From positions 1 to 64,000 of the forward strand of contig MCFE01000431.1 of the NCBI GenBank assembly GCA_002104905.1: a stretch of DNA of 64,000 bases, written 5' to 3'. The DNA is from Basidiobolus meristosporus CBS 931.73 (taxonomy: Eukaryota > Basidiobolomycota > Basidiobolomycetes > Basidiobolales > Basidiobolaceae). The notes under the pieces were generated by a model, which did no database searches, was not told the origin of the DNA, and worked only from the letters and a program-made list of their open reading frames with translations. Of this stretch, positions 31,225 to 43,400 are shown one piece after another; position 1 is the first letter of the stretch; each line of letters begins with the position of its first letter. The position numbers and the translations under genes are program-made.

Positions 31225-31480
31225 TGTTGTAAGAGTCTTGGAGATATTGGAAGAGATTTGGAGAACAAGCAGATTATGTGGTTTTCACTTAATGATTTAT
31301 TGAATGTAAAAGTAGTATTTATACTTTTACCTGATCTTGGCATTACAAACACGTAGAATAGGTTAAGGAAGGTCCAAGAACATGTGTGCAAAGTTTGGGG
31401 CTGTTTGGACAACTTATCAAATTTTCATGTTCTGGGTACCTAGTATTTTGGTGAAAATATTCTAACAAATTTTTACAACA
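31225..31480 (-). mobile_element. Second LTR2 copy in tandem, internally deleted
   Basis: It starts TGTTGTAAGAGTCTTGGAGA and ends TTTTACAACA. It is shorter than the others because a stretch after AAAATATTCTAA is missing. It sits between the copia element and a gypsy gag fragment. Confidence 0.65.
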
Positions 31481-31851
31481 CAATTGCCAGGGCAGGTCTA
31501 GAGGGAGATGCAGATCTGGAGAATCCAAAGTTATAACTTCTTGGTGGCTGATGCAGAGCAAGACTTGGCAGATTTTCAATGCTGTCAATTACTATAGTGG
31601 CATTCTCAAGAGCTGCTTTGTTAATTCCAATTTCATCCTAGTAACCAGAAATAACTTCAAGAGTTCATCTCTACAATGATTATCAGATATTGTCTTGGCA
31701 AGCTTCAAGTGCTAAAGCATGATGCTTTCCAGCTGTTCAGTCAGTTCTTCCTGATTTCTTTGGGCTTCTTCCAACATGGAAAGATTTGGACTGCTTGCTG
31801 CTGAGGACATCATGTAAAAAAGTTGAATGCAGTAGAATTCAACAAAAAAAA
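31481..31851 (-). mobile_element. 5' end of a gypsy gag, minus strand
   Basis: The minus-strand ATG near 31812 reads SSAASSK, like the plus-strand gag start at 58208 (SSAAS). A leader with TTGTTGAATTC precedes both. The gag is cut off by LTR2 sequence. Confidence 0.5.
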
Positions 31852-32549
31852 TGTTTTATCTAAGGGAAAATTGCATTAAAACTCCTGAATGGTTTTACTG
31901 AACCAAAGTGACAATTATGTGCAGAATTTTAGAATTGTCAGAGAGTGGTGGAAATATTATTAGAGGGATTCTGGTCTAATGATGGTGTTATATATAGCTG
32001 GGTTTGACTATAAAGGCAACAGAGCTGGTTTACTATACAGGCTAGGTTTGGTGTTCTTAGGAGTACTTGATATGCTGGGCTTGGGTGGAACCTAGAACTG
32101 AATGGTTAATGCTTAATTTTACTCAGATGCAAACTTAATTTTGTTGAGACACACACCAAACTAAAAGGTTCAGTAAGCTTCATTCATACTTTTCTAATCA
32201 AGTTGAATTAGTAAGCACCAAGAGACTGGACTAAATGAAATCAGTTTTGGTATTAATAGGTCCATAAGATAAATGAAAATTGCATCATCAATCAATTGAT
32301 GCCTTGGCAACTGCTAAGTGGTTGGGTAGATCTCAGATGACTAATCACTTGGAAAGACTTAGCAAATCAGTTAAGGACATAATGACCACATGAGAAATGA
32401 TCAGGTGTGACAGCTAAAAATAGAATCTGATAAGTGATAAAATAAACCATAACTGGGATTAGTTATGTTTGGGTTAAGGAAAATCAGTTAGTGTATTAGA
32501 TTTTCTAACAGAGTAAGATTGGCTAAGTTCTAAATGTTGAAGAACAACA
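31852..32549 (-). mobile_element. LTR1, 5' LTR of the minus-strand gypsy fragment
   Basis: This 698-bp block is the inverted counterpart of the solo LTR at 28741-29439. Both carry AACCCAAACATAA-type text, a TATAAAT/TATATATA promoter-like area and TTTTCTCTT (or TTTTCCCTT) close to the 3' end. Confidence 0.7.
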
Positions 32550-33170
32550 AATTGGGATAGAGAAGTTAGCTAGAAAATAATCAAGTATGCTGGCTAAGTG
32601 GTGTGCTCACAGAGGAAAAATTATTACAGTAAGTATGATATTGCTGTGCAGTAAGAGTACTTGAAGACTCTGATATAGCTTTGCAAAATGTATTACTCTC
32701 AGGTAATAATGGCACAGAGGAAGATATACTAGAAGTAAGGGCATATCTAACACAATATTTACTCATTGAGTTACATTTAGTAGAGCTTCCAAATTACCTG
32801 AAGAGAATCTAAACCAGCTAGCTCAGTCTATAGCCAAAGCACTGAATCATCACTAGGCAGAGTCCAAAGAAATAGTCACGAAGTTATCAGTGAATTGATT
32901 GAAGCAGCACTAGTAGGCAAATATATGTCCATCTGCACATCAATTGCAGAAACCCCTCGTTGCATAAGCCAGGGTCCCGCCAGGTCCATCGATTTAGAAG
33001 TGTATTGTCAAAAGACACATACATAACTAATTTCGGGGATATCCGGTCTCTGCCAACAAATGTCTACTTGCTGAGCTACATCATGCTTTGCTGTATCTGA
33101 TTGGCACTCCAAGCTTCACAACTCGAACATTGTGTATAGACACAAATATGATCGCTTGGAATATGGAGGT
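32550..33170. other. Intergenic between transposon nest and esterase gene
   Basis: One short minus-strand Ser-rich frame (32581-32766) is seen without support. Composition shifts back to gene-like values after about 32950. Confidence 0.45.
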
Positions 33171-33180
33171 GCTATCATAA

Positions 33181-33188
33181 TATAAATA
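33181..33188 (+). promoter_or_regulatory. TATA box of esterase gene
   Basis: TATAAATA begins 37 bp before the ATG; a CTACCAAACA leader precedes the start codon. Confidence 0.6.
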
Positions 33189-33217
33189 AAAGCACACTTG
33201 GTATATTCTACCAAACA

Positions 33218-34201
33218 ATGCCAGCATTCAATCTTGAAGATTTGGAGGCTCCTGCAGCCGAGTGGGAGGAATTCCGTAAGAATCTGCCGCCAACTGTTTT
33301 TGATCCTGACTACCAGAGATGGAGGGGAGAACTTGAGGCTGCTAGCCGCAAGGCCCGTTTCAGTAATCGAAGTGGCTTTACAACCCAGGAAAAACTTATT
33401 CCCGTTAGAGATGCCAATATCACAGTAAGAATTTACTCGCCCGAGCTTGATAGCAGGAGTGGCCCTCTTCCCTTGGTTATGCTCTATCATGGGGGTGGCT
33501 TTGTTGGTGGAGGTCTGGATACCGAGGATAGAGCAGCTTGTGAGATTTGCGTTGGCGTTAAGGCTGTCGTTGTAAACGTGGATTACCGTCTTGCTCCTGA
33601 ATACAAGTTCCCGATCCCCGTCAATGATTGCTATGATGCGTTAGAATGGGCAATTACGAACGCCAAGGAGCTCAACGTTGACGTTTTGAAAGTTGTTACC
33701 ACAGGAAGCAGCGCCGGGGGATCATTAGCCTTGGCGGTTGCCTTGATGGACCTAAACTCTGGGCATCGTAGAGTTCACTTCATTGCAGCAATCCAACCCC
33801 TTACTTGCCATCTAAACTACTACCCAGAAAAATACAAGAATGACTTTCGCTCTATCGTGACGAACGCAAATGCTGATGTGCTTAACTTTCAAGGCATGGT
33901 TCTGCTCAATGATCTTTATCTGGCAGATGAAAAAGTGGAAGGACCTAGTCCATACTATTCAATGCTCCTAGCCACCAACCTAAGCAGCCTCCCCCCTACA
34001 TACATTGTCGTTGGTGGTAAGGACCCTTTACGTGATGATGGAGTTGTTCTAGCAAAGGAACTAGCTGAAGTTGGAGTTCCATGTGAGCTGGATATCTATC
34101 GTGGGTATCCTCATGGCTTCATGGTGTTTCCTTTATCGGTATCGAACCTACACTTCCGAACCTGGGTTGAAAAGATATGCAATGCAGTCAATAAAACTTG
34201 A
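33218..34201 (+). CDS. HSL-type alpha/beta-hydrolase (esterase/lipase family IV)
   Basis: This intronless 327-aa enzyme is of the hormone-sensitive-lipase group. The oxyanion-hole motif HGGG is at 91-94. The nucleophile is Ser165 in GSSAG. Asp269 in GGKDPLRDD and His299 in YPHGF complete the triad, and DYRLAPEYKFP (122-132) is the family's conserved segment. Length and order are normal for the family. These enzymes hydrolyse short-chain or acetylated esters. There is no signal peptide, so it should be intracellular. The ATG is fixed by the TATA box 37 bp upstream. It lies between the transposon nest and the kaptin gene and shares no evident operon-like link. The substrate cannot be told from sequence. 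Confidence 0.92.
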   Translation: MPAFNLEDLEAPAAEWEEFRKNLPPTVFDPDYQRWRGELEAASRKARFSNRSGFTTQEKLIPVRDANITVRIYSPELDSRSGPLPLVMLYHGGGFVGGGLDTEDRAACEICVGVKAVVVNVDYRLAPEYKFPIPVNDCYDALEWAITNAKELNVDVLKVVTTGSSAGGSLALAVALMDLNSGHRRVHFIAAIQPLTCHLNYYPEKYKNDFRSIVTNANADVLNFQGMVLLNDLYLADEKVEGPSPYYSMLLATNLSSLPPTYIVVGGKDPLRDDGVVLAKELAEVGVPCELDIYRGYPHGFMVFPLSVSNLHFRTWVEKICNAVNKT

Positions 34202-34430
34202 GACATTGAGGTCACGTGGTTCTGGCATGATTCTCAGTCCAGCGACAATAAAAATCATATGCTTGCTATAAAGAATAAGCAACAATTTAAGCATGAAGCC
34301 GATTCTTTCCGAATTGATGGATAAGTGCACTCTAGCGAAGGGTGATAAATTCCATCCATTAAATACATGCTAGTTCACCACATCTTTACCAAGTTAAGGC
34401 AATTGGGGAGATTAAAACTCAAACCAAGTC

Positions 34431-36783
34431 ATGCCGCCCACATATGAGCAATTCAACCTTCTTGATCTACGTCATGACAACGAGCTATATGAAGAGTCTC
34501 ATTTCGAGAGTTTCCCGAAAGGCGGAAGAACGTAAGCTAATTTCAGATGGAATTACCGCAGATATTTCACGTCGATTCAGCTGTTAGGACATGAACTTCC
34601 ACAGCTGCATCTGCTTATAGAGATATTCCAACATTCACGTCCATATTCCTCGAAAATCTCCATTCTGATCGTTCTCACAACACAATAGGAACATTTACGG
34701 AGTGACAACCTTCAGCTCTATCTTGCCACCCACCAAGAGCTCTAGATCGCTGGCCAACCTCTACCCTCAAGCACGCCATACGCTGATAAGCTCGTTTACT
34801 GGGCTAACCGGATTTCTTTCCGACGAAGGGCGTTGGAAAAGAGTGGATATAGAGCTTCCTAAGGAAAACGGTAGAGCCTACTACTTACACCAGGGCCATG
34901 TAGTTTGTGCTTAATTTTGGATTTAGGAGAGATTATATCCATTGATGCCTTCGAAGTTGCTTTCGAAAATGAGACGAGCGCCTCGCTGGTGGTCGCCACC
35001 TCAGTAGCCAAAGCAAGTGCACACACTCGAGCATGATCGTGTAGTTGAAGTCTAACCATTCTTTGCAATGCTTAGATAGACGAAGAGACCCATGAAAGCC
35101 GTTTCTTCCTGAACATCTATGGGCTTAGTTGTTATAACACCACGATCGAGGCCAATTTCGACCAACTCCCAGGTAATTTGTCGGTGCCTTAGTGCACTCT
35201 GCGTATGCCTGTCTTACATCGAAAGCTGATTTCTTCCTCAGAACATTTCCAGCAAATCCCTCTTGATTACGTTCCGGCCCAGATCTCCCATCTGAAGTAG
35301 GGCGAGGATCAGTGTATACCGTGTCGTTCTACGATTACTGATGAGTCATTCTTGTGAAGGTTGAATCGCTCTTCTCCCTCCGACACCGGGTTTCTGTTAT
35401 GCGGAAGTGATGGCAAGGTCCATGTATATCATATGGTTAGTATGCAACCTTCGCAGCCCAGTTATATCGACGAAGCACTAAGCTGTTAATGGATTAGCCT
35501 GATGGAAAGGAAGGATTCGAGGAAATCCCTACCAGCGAAATAGGAGAGCTCTCTTCCCTGGCTGACGAATCACTCAAGTATAAGCCTCAGTCTGATTGAT
35601 CCAATAGGCGCCCTTGGCTTACATATTTCGCTTGTTCCCTACAGCATCCTTTACATCAAGAGTTACCAGATACAAGACAAGAAAGTCCTGGTCATTGGAT
35701 GCCAAGACGGGCACTTGCTTGTGAATATCGCACAGCCAGGTACAACACAGTGTGTGCTACCACACGAGTCCATAGCACTACTAATGAATTCGTGATGAAG
35801 ATGGCACGTCCCAGATGTATAAAAAAAGACTGTACAGCCCAGTTCTATCGGTGATTCCGTTCACCACTAGTTCACAGCCTACTGCAGGTTTGGGCAACTC
35901 ATCATTTAACCAACCTTGAGCCTCACTTACCTTCATGTATGTTCGTGCAGATGCGAAGATCAATCTTCTAGTTGCATGCGCAGTGGAGTATGCCTGCGTT
36001 TACGAGTAATACAAGCGCTATCTCGTCTTCCCATCGTACCACTTCCATACTTACAATCCCCAACCGTAGAGCTGTTGACACTTTCGGACTAACGAAATCC
36101 TGCTCACTCGAGAAATGCGGAGAGTTCGACAGCATCCTCTGTGCGCACATTGGAGACGTGGATCTTGATGGCCAACAGGAGATTATCCTCGGCACATATG
36201 GGCAACAGCTGCTCGTCTACAAATACGGTAGGCTTTTTCCCTGAGTGGGCGCTTCTATTCGTCTCGTGCATATCGTCTGACACGACCACTTTAGATGTCA
36301 GGTTGATTGATAGGCTTGCCTTCAAGCTGGTTTGGAAACGGGCGTTCGCCTATCCACTCTACCATATTCGAGACATAGATCTGGACCTGGATGGGCTCAA
36401 TGAATTGTTGGTGACCAGTATGTACGGTGTGCATATCTTGAAGGTAAACGCTTATTCTCCAGCGACCCCTCCGATGGTCATGTTCACGGAATTCATATCT
36501 CCTTTGTCTTAAGGTCGATCTAGCGAAATCCAGAGATAGACTGCAATCGGTGATATTGTTTCTAAAGGAGAAGAAAATCCAACGTGAGATGCAACTCCTT
36601 TCCGTAGTGCCTATTGAAGCCGACCCCGCTCCGTCAGAGCAAGGCGAGAGCTCGGTACAAGCAGATGAGTCCTCTGAGCCCGCGGAGGATGAAGATGGCC
36701 ATAGTTCACCACAAGAGAATGATGGCATTGACGAGGAGTCGGCATCCATTCACTCGAATACACCTAGCGATCGTTCTCAGTAA
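34431..36783 (+). CDS. KPTN-like: Kaptin homologue (KICSTOR subunit-like), 13 exons
   Basis: My exon model is 34431-34531, 34689-34870, 34927-35003, 35076-35172, 35242-35296, 35360-35435, 35498-35577, 35645-35739, 35801-35887, 35951-36005, 36070-36227, 36295-36443 and 36514-36783. All 12 introns are GT-AG, phases agree throughout and the product is 493 aa. Segments follow animal kaptin in order: NIYG, ISIDAF, FLNIYG, FLLCGSDGKVHVY, FDSILC, GDVDLDGQQEIILGTYGQ (330-347) and DIDLDLDGLNELL...GVHILK (381-404). The two DxDxDG blocks are FG-GAP/integrin-alpha-like propeller repeats. Animal kaptin is part of KICSTOR, which anchors GATOR1 for amino-acid control of TORC1, and also binds actin. The acidic Ser-rich tail after 404 is extra. 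The first intron (157 nt) is the longest. Confidence 0.85.
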
Positions 36784-36789
36784 GAGAGG

Positions 36790-38715
36790 CTTTGCATTGT
36801 AAAGACAATCCAATAAACCATCTAAATCACAGCCACCCCAAAGCATGCTGAAATGGGTGCATGTCTGGGAGCAGCTCGGGTGTATAGCCATGGCCAAACC
36901 ACAGCACTGATCCGCCGGTTGAAGACTGCTGTGCACAATAATCGGATCATCGAACCTTTCGAGCACAAGATGATGCTAATCGAATCACCGGGAAAAGCAC
37001 AAGCCAATATAACTAACGATGCATGGAATCTGGCTTGCAATGCTACTACCAGCAAGTGCACAGATCAAGATTCATATTGAGTTGTTGCTGGTGACACAAC
37101 AAATAGTATGTGAATAGATACGCTTGTCACAGGGACGTTCGAGTGTTGGTGTATTACACTCAACGCCCCAAGCAAGCAGATTTCGTAGTGATCCAGACGC
37201 TGCACCTTTTTTCACCTTGTGGCTCAGATCCTATTTAGATGCCTTACTTTCGAATAGAGCTCGATGCTTGCAGCGGGTATTTAGAGTATACTCAGATGGC
37301 CTCATGGCTGCCTCAACTCACGCACGCCCAGTCGGCACAATTTTCCAACCACAAGCCGCACCACCCATTCCTAAAATCGGCCACGATGAATCCACAAAGT
37401 GGATCTTGTCCTCTACATGGAGCAGCATCATCTTGAGCCATTCGGGTACGGAAATGGGGGAAAGGGGCTCGATTCGTAAAATCCATGAATACTTGTGAGG
37501 AAGCAAAAGAGTACGGATCTTGGCTCTTGACTGACCACTACATGAAGGCCAGAGGATCGACGAGGGATATGGTAGGGATCCCCATCCCGCGATTCCTGAT
37601 TTCTTGGTTACTCAACTTCACACGTCCCTCATTCCACTTTGAAAACAACGTTTACAGATAACGAAATCTCAAGCATTGCCATCCAAGCAAAGGCAAATGC
37701 TCCTCTCCCAATCCCCAATTCAGCACCAGCCACATGCTTCCACTGTACGCCCGGCGACCATTGCGGAATTCTCTCGGGCCTCTCCGAGGATGGCACCAGG
37801 CCAACCCATGCATTCGCCCGATCCGAGTGCGCCAGCTAGATGAACCTTTCAAATCCATGTAGCTTAGATATGCGCCACTTCTGGTCCATGCGATTGTCCC
37901 CGCATGCCCATATCGAATCGATGCGTAGATGCTAGGGTTTGGCAATGGCTGTGCCCATGGTCGAACGAACCAACCAGCTGTTTCGGGACCTCCTGGCTCG
38001 CCTTGTATGCCAAGAAGACCAGGCGGAGTGTACAGTAATGGGCATGGCATCTGTGGATGGAACCCACCAACAAAAATCGGAGGCGATTGACGCCCCTCAC
38101 CACAGCCATCCAAACTACGGCCACGGCAGCATGAAGCATCGACCACCACAGCAGCATTGAGTATCACCATCACGACTCATGGTTGGCATTGGTGACCTTC
38201 CCCTTTCCATGGGGTTCGGTCAATTTGGGAAATGCCTGCACTCGACTGCCAGCCAGCGACAATGAATGCTTGTGCTATGTGCACTGCACAAATCAGTCCA
38301 AAGCTAGCCATCGGAGCTTGGAAAGATCCCTCGATCATCGAAACACGTTTGTTCCTAAAAAGGACCCACTCCAGCCGAAACATACCGGACTGTGCTGATG
38401 GTGTCACGCCGATAAAGGCGATTTCCCAGGGCACCAAGCGTCCCAAGGGTGCACTGCAATTGGTGTAAATGACTGATCCTGACGTGGATTAGATCGATAC
38501 TCTTGCACTTCTCAAATGAAATCCGTTTATTCAGCATGGATAAATATGGTATAATATAAAGGTGCGTATTGCAATGTACAGTTAGCATACGATGGTACCA
38601 AACCAGCCAACTGGTTGGAAAATCTTGTAGGCAGAGTAAGGATCGTCTCAGGTGACTAGGCTTGTGGCCCCTATGGAGAGCATCAGGTCCCGTGGACGTG
38701 AGACGGAGGTGGCGG
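36790..38715. other. Gene-like composition but no gene resolved
   Basis: Several overlapping frames exist. The best is a minus-strand frame ending near 38177 and opening after a possible acceptor near 38485 (branch-like CTAAT, then CAG). It reads LVPWEIAFIGVTPSAQSG, and further on a membrane-like ASFGLICAVHIAQAFIVAGW. Other overlapping frames on both strands cover 36850-38160. I could not build a consistent exon chain; this may be a decayed or intron-rich gene. Confidence 0.25.
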
Positions 38716-38718
38716 CCG

Positions 38719-40387
38719 TCATTGGGTGCTGGACACTTGATCTTCGGTCCAAATATATTCTTGTCGGTCTCGCTGAAAGCCATGGCTCTCTATGAACTGG
38801 TCAGCTTCCTCAGGCCCACGTGAGCCGTAGACATACTTCAGTGGTTCGATGCCCTCGCGTTCAATCTCGTGGAGAATAGGGGTGAAGATTCTCCACGCCT
38901 CATTCAGCTCGTCATCGCGGACAAAATTGGAATGATCACCCTGCAGCGCATCTAAAATCAAAGACTCGTAGGCTTCGGGAATTCTAGCGTCGGAGAATCT
39001 ACGTCTGTAGCTGAGGTCCAGCTCGGAGATAACCGTGTCCATGGAAAGGCCAGGCTTCTTGTTCATGATCTTCATGTAGACCGATTCATTCGGCTGGACT
39101 CGGATGACCAGCTCGTTTCGCGAGTGATTGGGGAAGATGCAGTTCTCGACATCGCGGAATTGAATCCGGATCTCCGCCTTCTGCTCATTCAACGCTTTCC
39201 CGCACTTGAGGATGAATGGGACTCCCTTCCATCTTGCGTTATCCACAAAGATCGAGGCCACCGCATACGTGGGTGTGTTGGAGCCGCTAGGCACGGTGTC
39301 ATCATCAAGATAGCCTGGCTTTGAGCCATCAGCACTGCGAACGTATTGACCGATCATGATGTTGTCGCGTGTGATAGGCTCGATGCATTTCAGAACGTCC
39401 ACCTTTGCGGTGCGGATGTCCTCGGCGTCCAACGAGGCGGGGCTTTCCATTGCGACGAGAGATAGAATCTGCAGCAAATCTAGTGCATGCGATGCCAATG
39501 TTAGCGCCAACCTCCCAACTCAGAAAATTGAATGTACCGACGGTTTTGCATGACATCCCGGATGATCCCAAATTCATCGAAGTATCCACCCCGACCTTCG
39601 GTGCCAAACGGTTCTTTGAAGGTGACCTGGACATTCTCGATGTACTCTTTGCTCCAGATGGCGCCCAGGAATACGTTTGCAAATCGCAGCGACATGATGT
39701 TCTTCACCATCTCCTTGCCCAGGTAGTGGTCGATACGGTAGATCTAGAGGAAATCAATCACTAACGAACCCAACACCCAAGCAAGCTCTGGCTCACTAAC
39801 CTCCTCCTCCTTGAAGCTGGCGCTTAACGCCTTCATCAGAACCCTGGAAGACTCGGAGTCTCTCCCAAATGGCTTCTCCACAATGAGCCGGTTAAACCCT
39901 TGTTGGGTGTAGACGTTCTTCTTGATGTTCTGAGCAACGGGGATGAATACGGAAGGTGGCAATGCCATGTAGAAGACACGATTGATCCTGTGCTTATTCT
40001 CAGCCAGTCGCTCCAGGTAACGGTTCAAGTTGATGAAGGAGGCATCGTCGTCGTATTTCCCACTGACGTAGTGGAGCTTATCGGCGAACTCGTCCACGAG
40101 TTGGTGCTCGCTGGGATGGAACTTGAGAAAGGAGATGATGCGCTGTTTGAAGTCCTCCAGCTTGATGGCGGAGCGCGCGTAACCCACGATTTGGGTGCTG
40201 GCCGGCAAAAAGCCATTTTTATACAGGCCGAATAATGCAGGGTAGGTTTTCTTTTTGGCCAAATCCCCAGAGGCGCCGAACACTAAATTGGAAGAGACAC
40301 ATCAGCAATCGTCGCCACCAAACGACCATCATGGACACTCTACCCACCAACGATGACGGTGTCACTCTCAAGCAGGTTGACGGTCAT
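38719..40387 (-). CDS. ZWF1: Glucose-6-phosphate 1-dehydrogenase, four exons
   Basis: Minus-strand exons are 40387-40348, 40282-39801, 39743-39542 and 39479-38719. Phases fit and the product is 494 aa, the usual length. The protein catalyses the NADP-dependent first step of the oxidative pentose-phosphate pathway in the cytosol. The coenzyme motif [10 protein letters not shown] is at 16-25 and the substrate/catalytic signature RIDHYLGKE at 177-185. [18 protein letters not shown] and the C-terminal [20 protein letters not shown] are typical. Introns are 57-65 nt; the first splits the GASGDLA-encoding start region from a 13-codon exon, and the third uses the less usual donor GTCGGT. A TATA-like TTTATAAG lies about 100 bp upstream. 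The enzyme supplies NADPH. Confidence 0.96.
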
Positions 40388-40483
40388 TTTCTCTGCAACA
40401 AACCAAAGCCAAAGCACAAGCCAAAACCAAACACGCAGTTTGAAGATCCGAACGGGAGTAGAATTTCTTGACGGAAGACCTCG

Positions 40484-40492
40484 CTTATAAAT
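40484..40492 (-). promoter_or_regulatory. TATA-like element upstream of G6PD
   Basis: On the minus strand CCATTTATAAGCGAGG lies about 100 bp before the ATG. The leader between them is rich in T/G on the minus strand (A/C on the plus strand). Confidence 0.4.
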
Positions 40493-40499
40493 GGGATCT

Positions 40500-43400
40500 C
40501 GTGTCGACCGGGGAGGGTGAGGGGAGGGCATTTCTTTTTCCAACCCGAATTGGTGATACCGGCTAAAAAGCCCATGGCCACCCATATCGCTAATTTCAGA
40601 TGGCACCTGAAAAAAATCCATTCCTCAGGTTACTCAATCTACTCCTTATGGACTGGTGCTGGTGATACCATTTTGTAAGTGTGCTCCGAGCATTTCGGAG
40701 GGCGTCTTCCACGAAGGGCCTCTGCTTAGCCATCCCAACCACCGCAACCTCTCCACGGACTACTGGGTGACGAGCGAGGGATCGGATTCTTGGTGAGGGA
40801 TTCGGGTTCATTGCGAGCCAAGCCCATTATCAGCCTATGGGAGCGCTGCTGAAAATCCCATGCCCGGTATTGTGGACATGGATATTTTGACGTCTCTGTA
40901 TTACATTCCTTGTGCCCAGTGGCTGCTCATGTGTCGAACGATGCTAAATCACTTTCCTGCTTCCAGTCAGGCTGACGGTGGTTGGGACAAATCATGTGCC
41001 TGCTGATATCTGGATTACTCCCGTTGATCCAGGAAAGCCAGGTTCACTTCCCTCTTGTTACCGGCCGTTAGTCACATAAGGTTATATCAATAGAAAGGTT
41101 GGCCACCGATCCGGATCCCCTTGTATCTATAGGGAGCCCGAAGGGACAGTCGAGCTATACAGCTGATAACCTCGGTGCGCGCCCTCTTGGCGGACATCAA
41201 GAGGTGATCTCGGGCAAATATTGCAGAACATCCGGTCTCATCGTTGGCTTACGCCATTTGATTAGTACTTGGCGCTCAAGAAGGGATAGAAGTGTAATGG
41301 CTCCTATCCGATAATACTGGTGCCACTACACCGCTTACAAATGCCATTGCGGATGATTAATCCCACCTGCAATTAGGGGCTATGATCGCGGGGCTGTCAT
41401 GAAGGCTCAATTTGACTCGAGTATGGTCTGCTGGCGCGCTTTGTGTAAGCCACGCTATCAGACTGGCCGGTAACAGCATTACTGCGTGAGAATCGGATTC
41501 CGCTCGTTTCCATCTCCTTTCTTCCGTTGTGCGTTTCCGTTTTATAGGGTACTGCGGCTCGATGAGGGGTTCGATGTGTTGTGTGTGACTGGGAACATGG
41601 TTGTTTCTTGCCTATACCTTTCTCCTTTGGAAAGCGACAGAAGAGGTGGCTTAGCTCCACACAGGACCACCCTCACTTGGCCGGAACATATTTAATACCA
41701 ATGCTGGGGGTGCGTCATAGTATGGTACGAAGTCTTTTCAAGTACCCAGATTGTCTTAAGAATGGCCAAAGCTGACTGAACAAGATATCCCCCTTATACC
41801 GGACCCGTTCAGCCAAATCCTAAGCATCACCTATTAGGGAAAGTCGGGGTGCCGCTCAAGCGTGGGATAAGGTTACGTACACCAGGGCCGTGATTTGCGA
41901 TGGGTGAGGGGTGAGAGGTGAGTAAAAAGGATCGTACTCGTTGTCTCAGCTTGGCCGAGCATGGCCAACTCTTCAGTCATCATAAATATGGAGATGCCAG
42001 GACAAGCGTCAAGGTGGCTGTATCTACGATGAAAGCGTACTACATGTTTGTCATATAGTGACACGACGCACTGTCTTGCTAACATTCTGTAGAAAGTAAC
42101 TGTAGAAAGCAACGCTGGAAAATTCCCGAATTCGGAGGTCGGTTGGGATGCAATGGTCAAGTGGGATGAATGAATAAGAGTGGTGGCTGTTCTTGAGGTT
42201 CACAACCACCTGAGAATGTATCAGTGGCTGGATGATTGACCTGGGAGAATTAGCGGTGCTGGATAAGACGGATCTTTTTGTGGTAAGAGAACCCTTTTGG
42301 GGCTTATTCATGATGCGCAGTTGGAGTGACAGCGCTTGCTGGTACGAACACCACTTACCACACTGGTATTTTTATGTCAACAACGCAGATGTTTAAACAA
42401 TACTCAACCAATGTTGCTCTATGTGGGCTTGTTTTATCGAAGCAGACTTGAAACAACCTACACTATAGGCCTGTTTCCAATTGGAAGACCCTGCTAGCGA
42501 CTGGATGATTGGTCATTTGTCCCTCAGTATGTCAACAATGTTACTTCGAAATTGGCATTTGAGGGTATATGAAGTGGCGTCGCGTTGATAGGTACACACA
42601 TGGCTGTAGAGCAACTGAGTCACTCATTCTGGAAGATTGAGAAGGTGGTGGCGCACCAGAGACGCTTGCTATTCGCGACATATAGATAAGCCCACTGTGA
42701 CGATCATCGGTAGGTGACCACCGACCAATCGGATGGGATATCTCCTAATTTGCATAAGGTCTTAGAGAAGCTTCGAAGTACCTTGGAATTAATTCGAAGG
42801 CACCAATGCTATTCTTAATTAAAGTTTAGCTGGTTCATTCCGCACTTGAGCTTGCCGCTTACGTAGCAGATGGCAATGCGCATCTAGCGACATAGATCCT
42901 GTTGCTTCGAAGTAGACAATTCCGGCCTGTTGGTGATCATGCTTCGTATCACAAGAGGTATATTGAGCAGGCGGAAAGGCGACGAGGGCCTCTCGAGTCA
43001 CCCCCCCCCGCAGTTCCCTTTGTGAGTAAGCAATGGCGCAAGTATAGACCCATATAGACAACTGGCTAAACTGAACTCCCAAATAGACCCTGATCTGGCT
43101 GACTAACCATTTTTGAAATAGTAAGCTCCAGTGTAGGGTTGCCAACTATTGCCTCCTCCAGAGGGAACTGCACATCTGGATCACCAATCCGGTTTGGTTT
43201 CGAATCGGATGCATTTCACTAATTCCATTTCTGGTTAAAATATGGTTCCAAACTCAAAACCCCCTCAGCTTGCTCACATGATTCGTGCGGATAGGGGCAA
43301 ACCCTCATAATTCATGGGAACCAAAGCGAGCGAACGCATGATCCAATCAGGGTGAAGACATCTCATTGATAGAACACCGTTCAGGAACAACGATGGTCCA

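Noticed and set aside
36291-36749. 152-codon minus-strand frame over the end of the kaptin gene
   Set aside because: It crosses several kaptin exons and an intron; the plus-strand exon model is continuous in phase and matches a known family.
37652-38173. 173-codon minus-strand frame
   Set aside because: Overlapped by other frames on both strands, no family, and odd composition with many Arg, Pro, Trp and Cys residues; treated as unresolved rather than a gene.
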